From Chitinophaga pinensis (GTDB lineage Bacteria > Bacteroidota > Bacteroidia > UBA4408), in assembly GCA_945872355.1 (NCBI GenBank), contig CAMBZU010000020.1:1-45248 (forward strand): DNA of 45,248 bases, given 5' to 3'. Of this stretch, positions 35,637 through 43,900 are shown in pieces. The position numbers and the translations under genes were made by a program. Position 1 is the stretch's first letter, and every line of letters starts with the position of its first letter. The notes under the pieces are model-generated. The model saw only the letters and a list, made by a program, of their open reading frames with translations. It made no database searches and had not been told where the DNA came from.

Positions 35637-36035
35637 TTATATGTTTGAACTAGGTTTTATCATGAGCGTTTCAATTTTATGTAAAGCCTTAATCATACTG
35701 GCCTCTATAGCAATAGAAGGTTCAATTTTTTTATTGGCATATTGAAATGAAATAAAAAATTTTACTTGCTGATCAACACACTTTTCTAATAAACTATGTT
35801 TGTTTTTTCGGTAAGATTCCCTCAATCTTCTTTTAGTAAGATTACGATCATGGGCATGCTTAAAAAGATGTTTCGGCGATGAAACCATTATCACCACAGG
35901 AAATTCTGTAGAATATGAATGAGGCAGTAGCGTAATTTTTAAAGGATAAATTTTAAAAGATGTACCCTTTTTGTAGAGTTCTTCTATCCATTTTTTGCTG
36001 CATAATCTTTCAGCTTTGGAAAAGGTATTTTTCAT
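35637..36035 (-). CDS. rnpA: Ribonuclease P protein component
   Basis: RnpA is the small basic protein that helps the catalytic RNA of RNase P remove 5' leaders of pre-tRNAs. The 132-residue protein has the N-terminal SKAERLCSKKWIEELYK and the signature RNLTKRRLRESYRKN in which the conserved Arg/Lys residues lie. rpmH is not next to it; hemD ends 25 bp upstream. The family is unmistakable. Confidence 0.93.
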   Translation of the reverse strand: MKNTFSKAERLCSKKWIEELYKKGTSFKIYPLKITLLPHSYSTEFPVVIMVSSPKHLFKHAHDRNLTKRRLRESYRKNKHSLLEKCVDQQVKFFISFQYANKKIEPSIAIEASMIKALHKIETLMIKPSSNI

Positions 36036-36060
36036 TTCCGCTTACGGCCGAACCCAAGTC

Positions 36061-37257
36061 TTACTTGCCTTTATTTACCGATGTAATATATTGTTCCAAG
36101 GCCATAGTCATGCTTGGTGCCTGTGGATTTGGTGCTTTAATATCAACATGTAAATTGGCATCTTCAACTGCTTTTGAAGTAGTAGCTCCAAATGCTGCAA
36201 TTCGCGTTAAGTTTTGTTTAAAGTCAGGGAAGTTTTGAAACAACGACTTAACTCCCGCCGGACTAAAAAATACAATTACATCGTAATTTACATTGGCTAA
36301 ATCGCTCAAATCGCTACACACAGTTTTATAAATTACTGCTTTGGCATATCTAATTTTGGCTTTTTCAAGTAACTCAGAACCTTCCACATTTGCAATATCA
36401 GTACAAGGCAATAAAAATTTATCATCTTTATGCTTTTTAATTACATCCATCATATCAGCAAAGGTTTGCTTGCCATGAAAAATTTTACGCTTACGGAAAA
36501 TAACATATTTCTGAAGGTAATAAGCTGTAGATTCTGAAATGCAGAAATATTTCATGCTTTCCGGCACGGTAATTCTCATTTCTTGACACATTCTGAAATA
36601 ATGATCAGCAGCGTTGCGACTTGTGAAAATTACAGCACTATAATCTAAAATGTTAATTCTATCACGTCTAAAATCACTTGCTGAAATTCCTTCAACATGT
36701 ATAAACTCTCTAAAATCAACTTTTATATTGCATTTTTTTGCCAAGTCAAAGTAGGGCGATTTTTCACTTTCCGGCTTTGGTTGTGTAACTAAAATGCTTT
36801 TAACCTTATTTCTTGGAGTTGGTGGTATTAAGCTTACTGGCTCTGGTACAACCTCCGCAATTACAGTGTTTGAATGCTTTGCTGAAACTACTTTAACGGT
36901 TTTTTTAACTGTTGTAGTTTTTGCCTTTGCTACTGGTTTTGCATTGTTTTTTACAGGTGCTTTTTCAACTACCGCTTTTTCAACGATAACTTTTTTTGTA
37001 GGTGCCTTTTTAGCTGCTGCTTTTGTAACGATAACTTTTTTTGCAGGTGCCTTTTTAGCTGCTACTTTTGTAACGTTCAGCTTTTTTGTAGGTGCTTTTT
37101 TAGCTGCTGCTTTTGTAACGTTCACCTTTTTTGCAGGTGCTTTTTTAGCTGCTGCTTTTGCAACGTTCACCTTTGCTGCTGACTTTTTAGCAGGAGCTAC
37201 CTTTGTGTTCTTTTTCTCAGCGCCTTTTTTGGCTACCAATATATTTTTCGCCTTCAA
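36061..37257 (-). CDS. hemD: Uroporphyrinogen-III synthase with N-terminal histone-like repeat tail
   Basis: The C-terminal domain (about 150-398, NKVKSILVTQP to NKGK) fits the two-lobed HemD enzyme, which closes hydroxymethylbilane to uroporphyrinogen III in heme synthesis. Landmarks are VIFTSRNAADHYFR, CISESTAYYL, FFSPAGVKSLF and AAFGATTSKAVEDA. The N-terminal about 150 residues are low-complexity Lys/Ala/Pro/Val, with four or five tandem copies of a 15-residue unit like AAAKKAPAKKVNVTK (residues 35-103). The same frame is unbroken and no Met occurs before the enzyme domain, so the tail appears to be part of the protein. The start is TTG at 37257. It follows the DUF4271 gene by 57 bp and precedes rnpA by 25 bp. 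Confidence 0.88.
   Translation of the reverse strand: MKAKNILVAKKGAEKKNTKVAPAKKSAAKVNVAKAAAKKAPAKKVNVTKAAAKKAPTKKLNVTKVAAKKAPAKKVIVTKAAAKKAPTKKVIVEKAVVEKAPVKNNAKPVAKAKTTTVKKTVKVVSAKHSNTVIAEVVPEPVSLIPPTPRNKVKSILVTQPKPESEKSPYFDLAKKCNIKVDFREFIHVEGISASDFRRDRINILDYSAVIFTSRNAADHYFRMCQEMRITVPESMKYFCISESTAYYLQKYVIFRKRKIFHGKQTFADMMDVIKKHKDDKFLLPCTDIANVEGSELLEKAKIRYAKAVIYKTVCSDLSDLANVNYDVIVFFSPAGVKSLFQNFPDFKQNLTRIAAFGATTSKAVEDANLHVDIKAPNPQAPSMTMALEQYITSVNKGK
36949..37155 (-). repeat. 45-bp in-frame tandem repeat encoding the AKKAP tail of HemD
   Basis: Four to five adjacent 45-bp units encode the 15-residue repeat in HemD residues 35-103. Units differ by few substitutions (VNV/LNV/VIV, APA/APT). Period and frame are preserved. 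Confidence 0.85.
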
Positions 37258-37314
37258 ATTTCGTTTTTAATTAATTAAATTAATATTCAACAGATATATC
37301 GGTAATTAAATTAC

Positions 37315-38406
37315 CTAAATAATTAGCTTTACGACAATTATTAATGGTAAAATTTCAAGAGTGCAAAGATATAAAAAAATATAAACAGTAGAATAGGTAT
37401 TCATGTTTGGTATACCCAAACTTTTAATCATCCTAATAATAAACCCTATTCCTAGGGATGCAAAGCCAAAATAAATAATTAAATCTTTGTTAATACCCAC
37501 GCTGTAACAAAGCAAAATACATAAGGCCAAGAGCACTATCCCAAGTATTTGAAGCACCAAAAACTGATTAAATATATATTCATCTGTTTCTTTGTATGCC
37601 TTAAAAAGATATCCCCCAAATTTATTAGCTAAAAACTTTAAAAGGTAAAAAACCACACATGCCAATAAAATGGATAAGAACTTTTGCCAGCCAATTTCGC
37701 CCATTAAGTTGAGATGAAAGTGTTGATTTACTAAATAAAAAAACAATGAAATTGACACTAAAAAAACAGCTGATAAAGCCACTGATGTGCTTTGAGTTAG
37801 CGCATTTTCTTCCCTGGTTATTTGATTAGAGAACCTCTTACTTAGGAAAGCATTCAAAAACAATGAGAATTTTTTTTGATAAAAAACGCGCAAAATGGCA
37901 ATTGTAAAAAGCAATCCTAAAAAAGTAAAGGCTAACCAATTTTGATGATAGCTAATCTTTGGTTTTAATTCAAAACGATGCGTTGAAAGTAAATGTTGTG
38001 CAAACATACTTTCCGAAAACATTATGGGTTTTAATTGGGCAGTATCTTTAAATTCCTTTGAAACTATTAAATTTAAACCTTTCGGTAGGGTGTCTATTTC
38101 GAGCACTACTTTTCTTGATACTGCTTTTAAAGAATCTCTGTTGAGGGTGCATCGGTAAGGCACCTTAAACAATACATTTTCGCTGGTGGCTATTGAAGTG
38201 TCTTTTGCATCTTCAGCAACACCTGTAAGTTGCAAATTGTTATTGGCATTGGTATTTCTAATTGCGACAGTATTTGGAATAACTGCTGTAACGTTATTAT
38301 TGCTTATTGTTAAAGCAGCATCTGAATTATTTTGCCGAGTTTGTGGGAACACTTTTAAAAAAATAGTGCACAAATTTAGTGATATTTCAATGGATAAAAA
38401 TTCCAA
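37315..38406 (-). CDS. DUF4271-like membrane protein
   Basis: This protein of up to 363 residues has six or more membrane segments in its C-terminal half (from about residue 160) and a polar N-terminal region of about 150 residues. The C-terminal core (EYIFNQFLVLQILGIVLLAL, LGIGFIIRMIKSL, LYLCTLEILPLIIVVKL) fits the DUF4271 family, which neighbours hemD in many Bacteroidota. The start is uncertain: the longest frame begins with TTG 38406, and the hydrophobic stretch LNLCTIFLKVFP just after could be a signal segment. No function is known. It is first in the run DUF4271, hemD, rnpA, APC. Confidence 0.78.
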   Translation of the reverse strand: MEFLSIEISLNLCTIFLKVFPQTRQNNSDAALTISNNNVTAVIPNTVAIRNTNANNNLQLTGVAEDAKDTSIATSENVLFKVPYRCTLNRDSLKAVSRKVVLEIDTLPKGLNLIVSKEFKDTAQLKPIMFSESMFAQHLLSTHRFELKPKISYHQNWLAFTFLGLLFTIAILRVFYQKKFSLFLNAFLSKRFSNQITREENALTQSTSVALSAVFLVSISLFFYLVNQHFHLNLMGEIGWQKFLSILLACVVFYLLKFLANKFGGYLFKAYKETDEYIFNQFLVLQILGIVLLALCILLCYSVGINKDLIIYFGFASLGIGFIIRMIKSLGIPNMNTYSTVYIFLYLCTLEILPLIIVVKLII

Positions 38407-38441
38407 AAGAGAAATAGCTGTAAAATTTTAAATTTATAGTT

Positions 38442-38449
38442 TAATTTCG
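38442..38449 (+). promoter_or_regulatory. Weak candidate -7 element (TAATTTCG) of aspS
   Basis: TAATTTCG differs from TAnnTTTG at one position and lies 43 bases before the aspS ATG, in the 86-bp divergent space to DUF4271. Confidence 0.3.
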
Positions 38450-38492
38450 CAGCCTAATTTGATTATTAACCAATTCCTGAATACCTAATATT

Positions 38493-40241
38493 ATGTTGCG
38501 TACACACACTTGCGGAGAACTTAGAATAAAACATGTGAATGAAGTTGTAACCCTTAGCGGCTGGGTGCAAGGTGTGCGCGACAAAGGTTCATTGGTATGG
38601 ATTGATCTTCGTGATCGATATGGAATTACACAAATTACTATTGAAACAGAGAACGCTTCTCCTGAAGTTATTGAAATGGCAAGAAGTCTTGGGAGAGAAT
38701 TTGTAATTAGCGTTACAGGTAAAGTGGTTGAACGCTATTCTAAATCAGATAAGCTTGATACTGGTGATATTGAAATTAATCCAAGTGGGCTTATATTGCT
38801 CAATGCAGCTATCACACCTCCTTTCACTATTGAAGATGAAACTGATGGTGGCGATGAGTTAAGAATGAAATACAGATATCTTGATTTACGAAGAAATCCT
38901 GTGCGTAAAAACCTAGAATTGCGCCACAGATTAGCGATTGAAACACGTAATTTTTTAGATAAACTAAATTTTTTAGAAGTAGAAACACCTGTTTTAATTA
39001 AATCAACACCTGAAGGAGCGCGCGATTTTGTGGTGCCTTCGCGCATGAACCAAGGCGAGTTTTATGCTTTGCCACAATCGCCACAAACATTTAAGCAATT
39101 ATTAATGGTGGGTGGTTTCGATCGTTATTATCAAATTGTAAAATGCTTTCGCGATGAGGATTTACGTGCCGATCGCCAACCCGAATTTACACAAATAGAT
39201 TGCGAAATGGCCTTTGTAGAGCAAGAAGACATTTTAAATACCTTCGAAGCTTTAGTGCGTCATTTATTTAAATCGGTAAAAAGTGTTGACATTCCCACAT
39301 TGAGCAGAATGACCTATGCCGATGCCATGAAGTACTATGGCAATGATAAACCAGATATTCGTTTCGAAATGAAATTAACGGAATTGAACGATTTGGTTAA
39401 AAACAAAGGTTTTAAAGTGTTTGATGACGCTCAATTGGTAGTGGGTATTTGTGCCAAAGGAGCTGCCGAATATACACGCAAGCAATTAGATGAATTGACA
39501 GATTTTGTAAAACGCCCGCAAATTGGCGCTACAGGTCTAGTTTACGCCCGTTATAATGCAGATGGAACCATTAAATCATCGGTAGATAAATTTTACAATG
39601 AAGCAGAATTAGCAAAATGGGCAGCTGCCATGAATGCGCAGCCTGGCGATTTAATTTTAATTTTAGCCGGTGATGAAAACAAAACCCGCAAAGCCATGTC
39701 GGAGTTACGTTTAGAGATGGGCAACCGTTTAGGCTTAAGAGATAAAAATAAATTCGCCTGTCATTGGGTAGTCGATTTTCCTTTGTTAGAATGGAGCGAA
39801 GAAACTGCGCGCTGGCATGCCATGCATCATCCTTTTACCTCGCCAAAACCAGAGGATATCGAGTTGTTAGAAGTTAATCCTGGTGCCGTGCGTGCCAATG
39901 CTTATGATATGGTAATTAACGGCGTTGAAGTAGGTGGTGGCTCCATCAGAATTTTTAATAAAGAACTGCAAGCTAAAATGTTTGGGTTACTTGGTTTTAG
40001 TAAAGAAGAAGCGCAGGATCAATTTGGATTTTTAATGAATGCCTTCGAATTTGGTGCGCCTCCACATGGTGGTATCGCCTTTGGATTTGATCGTTTGTGT
40101 TCTTTATTTGGCGGTGCCGAAGTAATCAGAGATTTTATTGCCTTCCCTAAAAATAATTCAGGTAGAGATATGATGATTGATAGCCCATCGGTAATTGCAC
40201 AAGCGCAATTGAATGAATTGGGGATTGGGTTGAAGAAGTAA
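38493..40241 (+). CDS. aspS: Aspartyl-tRNA synthetase
   Basis: This class II synthetase charges tRNA-Asp. The 582-residue protein has the N-terminal OB-fold anticodon-binding domain (about 1-105, [21 protein letters not shown]), motif 2 [18 protein letters not shown] (219-236), an inserted GAD domain (about 290-415) as in bacterial AspRS, and motif 3 AFGFDRL near residue 530. Length is normal for the bacterial type. Whether it is discriminating or also charges tRNA-Asn was not determined. Its 3' side opens into a tandem-repeat block. Confidence 0.97.
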   Translation: MLRTHTCGELRIKHVNEVVTLSGWVQGVRDKGSLVWIDLRDRYGITQITIETENASPEVIEMARSLGREFVISVTGKVVERYSKSDKLDTGDIEINPSGLILLNAAITPPFTIEDETDGGDELRMKYRYLDLRRNPVRKNLELRHRLAIETRNFLDKLNFLEVETPVLIKSTPEGARDFVVPSRMNQGEFYALPQSPQTFKQLLMVGGFDRYYQIVKCFRDEDLRADRQPEFTQIDCEMAFVEQEDILNTFEALVRHLFKSVKSVDIPTLSRMTYADAMKYYGNDKPDIRFEMKLTELNDLVKNKGFKVFDDAQLVVGICAKGAAEYTRKQLDELTDFVKRPQIGATGLVYARYNADGTIKSSVDKFYNEAELAKWAAAMNAQPGDLILILAGDENKTRKAMSELRLEMGNRLGLRDKNKFACHWVVDFPLLEWSEETARWHAMHHPFTSPKPEDIELLEVNPGAVRANAYDMVINGVEVGGGSIRIFNKELQAKMFGLLGFSKEEAQDQFGFLMNAFEFGAPPHGGIAFGFDRLCSLFGGAEVIRDFIAFPKNNSGRDMMIDSPSVIAQAQLNELGIGLKK

Positions 40242-40260
40242 AAACATAATTGATTGATAT

Positions 40261-40905
40261 ATTGCCACAGATTCACAGATTTTTAAACGCAAAGAGCACA
40301 AAGCAGGCGCAGAGTGCGCAGAAAAATCAATGTACTCGCAATTGCACATTTTCAAATTAAAAATGGCACATTGATAAATTTTTCCCATTAGCTAATCCGC
40401 TAATCGATTCATCAGCTAATTAAACATTGCCACAGATTCTCAGATTTTATAACTGCAAAGCACGCAATGAAGTTATAGAGTTCGCAAAGTAATAATAACA
40501 TCCATTTTCAAATTAAAAATGGCACATTGATAAATTTTTCCCATTAGCTAATCAGCTAATCGATTCATCAGCTAATTAAACATTGCCACAGATTCACAGA
40601 TTTTAAACGCAAAGAGCGCAAAGCAGGCGCAGAGTGCGCAGAAAGATAAAGCGACTCGCAATTGCACATTTTCAAATTAAAAATGGCACATTGATAAATT
40701 TTTCCCATCAGCTAATTCGCTAATCGATTCATCAGCTAATTAAACATTGCCACAGATTCACAGATTTTTAAACGCAAAGAGCGCAAAGCAGGCGCAGAGT
40801 GCGCAGAAAGATCAATCTACTCGCAATTGCACATTTTCAAATTAAAAATGGCACATTGATAAATTTTTCCCATCAGCTAATCCGCTCATTCGCTAATTAG
40901 CTAAT
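40261..40905. repeat. Four-copy noncoding tandem repeat, period about 160 bp
   Basis: Copies start at 40261, 40426, 40582 and 40746, each opening ATTGCCACAGATTC. Each has three parts: A, a CGCAAAGAGCGCAAAGCAGG-type run; B, a conserved segment around ATGGCACATTGATAAAT; C, GCTAAT words ending CAGCTAATTAAAC. Copy 2 has a divergent part A (GCAAAGCACGCAATG), so the array is mosaic. Parts B and C are nearly identical in all copies. Short reading frames crossing it are not coding. The block fills the space between aspS and the convergent surface-protein gene. Confidence 0.9.
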
Positions 40906-40928
40906 CAAATTGCCTCCATTTAAAAAGG

Positions 40929-43900
40929 CTAATTCTTAATATACCTCACTGTTTCCAACTTTCCATCAACCTGCATTTTTATAAAATACAAACCATTTGC
41001 AAATTCAGATAAATCAATAATACTGTTCGTGTTTGATAATATTAAGGACTTAACACTCATTCCTGCTGCATTGTATATCTCACATGGGATAAGATTTAGC
41101 TTCCCATCAACAACAATATTAAGCAACCCATTTCCAGGATTGGGATAAGCCTTCATACTTGTATTTGCAATTTCGTCAACACCAATACAAACATCCACCA
41201 TGATGGTATCATAAGCAAAGGCACTACATGCATTAGCATCAACAAAAGAATACTGGATGATATGATTTCCAACACCAGCTAAGCTTGGATTAAATATTCC
41301 TCCACCAACGCTACTTCCTGCATACACACCGCCTGCTGGCGTTCCTCCAACCAAAGTCACAGCTGTTTCACTAGAACATTGTATGGCAATAGGTGTTAAA
41401 TCTAATATTACATTTGGTACAGCATTAATAGTTACAGCAAGGGTTTGTGGCACTGAGTTGCCGCAGCCATTCACAGCCGAAACTTGTATTGTTCCCGTAC
41501 CCGCTGAAGTTGTAACATCTATACTATTTGTAGTACTTGTTCCTGTCCAACCAATTGGCAAATTCCATTCATAAGATGCTGCGCCTGCCATTATAGGAAC
41601 TGCATACGTTGTTGTGCCAGCACATAGTGCTGTACTTCCAATAATAGGATCTAAAGTTGGAGGTACGTTTGTTACCGATATAGATAAAGTTTGTGTTGGC
41701 GAAACTCCACAGCTATTGCTTGCAGTAACACTAATAGCTCCACCAACGGTATTTGCGCTTACTAATATTGTTGGGCTATTGCTTGTGCCTGTCCATCCGT
41801 TAGGCAATGCCCAGCTATAAATTGTTGCGTTTGGATCTGGATTTACACTATATGTTTCTGTAGCATTCTCACAAATGGTTGTTGAACCGTTAATAATAGA
41901 TGGTATTGCTGGTGCATTGTTGGTTGTAACCGTTAGTGTTTGAGGTATAGATGAACCACAGGTATTATTTGCGGTAACACTTATATTTCCACTGCTACTT
42001 CCTGCCAATGCATTAATTGAATTACTATTTGATGTGCCAGTCCAATCACTCGGCAATGTCCATGTATAACTGCTGGCAGTTGACACAGAAGCAATACTGT
42101 AGTTGTTATTACTTCCACCGCACAATGTTGTATTTCCCGAAATTTGACTTGGCTGAGTAGGTACAGTTGATACATTAATGTTTAATGTAAGCGTATTTGA
42201 GATCCCACATCCATTTTCAACTGCAATTGTAACACTGCCAGAAGTGCTTCCAACATTCATATTTACACTATTGGAGTTACTTGTGTAGGACCAATCATTT
42301 GGCGCATTCCAAATATAATTGGAGGCTCCGCTTATAGGTGAAATACTATAGTTTGATAGACTTCCTTCACAAACATTATTATTACCTGTAATGCTGCCAG
42401 TAAGTACTGGCGTATTTTGAACTGCTACTGATAATGTTTGTGGCAATGAAGTTCCACAAGCAAAGCTAGCTGTAACTGCAATGTTACCACCAACACTGCC
42501 AGCTGTAATATTAATACTATTATTATTACTAGTGCCCGTCCAACCATTTGGTAATGTCCAGTTGTAGCCAGTTGCGCCAGCAATTTGATTCACAGTATAA
42601 GTTTGATTAGCACCGGCACAAATGGTTGTTAATCCAGCAATTGGACCTGGTGCACTTGGAACATTATTTATTGTAATTGAAATGGTTTGAGGGTTAGAAT
42701 TGCCACAACTGCTGTTAGCTGTTACTGTAATGTTTCCGCCATTTACTCCTGATGTAACATTGATAGAATTGGTAGTTGAACTACCTGTCCAACCATTAGG
42801 TAAAGTCCATGTGTAGCTTGTTGCTCCAACAATTGGGTTTACACTATAAGTTTGCAAACTTGAGGCGCAAATGGTGGTGTTTCCAAGAATTGATGTTGGT
42901 GTAATAGGTGTGCTGTTTACATTTACTGATAAAGTTTGAACGCCACCATTACCACAGGTATTTACACCATTTACCGAAATATTTCCTCCGTTTGGTCCAA
43001 CAGTTACGCTAATCGTATTTGTTGTTGAAGTGCCTGTCCAGCCATTAGGTAAAGTCCATTGATAAGATGTAGCGCCAACTATACTTGGAACGCTATAACT
43101 AACAATTTGTCCAGCGCATTGATTTGCACTTCCTACAATGGCACCTGGCGTAGATGGTAATGCATTTACTGTGATAACTGTATTAGCTGATGTTGCAGTT
43201 GGCTGCGTTGCACAGCCTGAATTAGCTGTGATTTCTACAGTAATAATATCTCCATTATTTAAACCTGCATTTGAATAGGTTAATCCTCCAGATCCAACAT
43301 TGGCACCATTTAATTTCCATTGATAAACTGGATTTACACCACCATTTACTGGGATGGCTGTAAATGTTACATTAACACCTTGGCAAATGGCTGTTGCTGG
43401 TGTGGTTTGAATTGAAACGCTTGGATTAGCAATAGGGCTCACCGACATAGTTATACCATTCGATGTAGCCGGACTACCCGCCACACATGGCAAATTAGAG
43501 GTCATTACGCAAGTAACAATATCATTGTTATTTAAAGTTGTTGATGTGTAAGTGGTACTATTAGTTCCTACAGTAATTCCATTCACTTTCCAAACATACA
43601 CAGGCGTAGTTCCGCCATTTTGTGGAGTGGCTGTAAATGTTACCGATGTACCAGCACAAATGCTTCCTGTTGGTATAGATGTAATAGCTACTGAAGCTGT
43701 AGTTCCTCCTGTGGTAACCTGAACAACAACCGTATCGGAAAGCACACAACTTCCGTTCGTAGATTGGACGATATAAGTAGTGTTTGAAGAAGGTGTAGCT
43801 ATTGGATTTGCAATATTTGGATTATTCAATCCCGCGGTTGGTGACCAACTATAATTGCTGCCGCCAGTTGCATTTAATTGCACAGGAATGCTTGTACATA

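Noticed and set aside
36794-37270. Plus-strand 158-residue hydrophobic frame opposite hemD
   Set aside because: It is the antisense of the Lys/Ala repeat tail; Phe/Ala runs follow from AAA/GC-rich codons read backwards.
37301-37315. GGTAATTAAATTACC palindrome after the DUF4271 stop
   Set aside because: Short and AT-rich; no second copy or T-run.
40019-40388. Minus-strand frames across the aspS 3' end and the tandem repeat
   Set aside because: They overlap aspS in antisense and repeat DNA, with no family resemblance.
40261-40905. CRISPR array
   Set aside because: Units are about 160 bp with no unique spacers between short repeats, and no cas gene is present.
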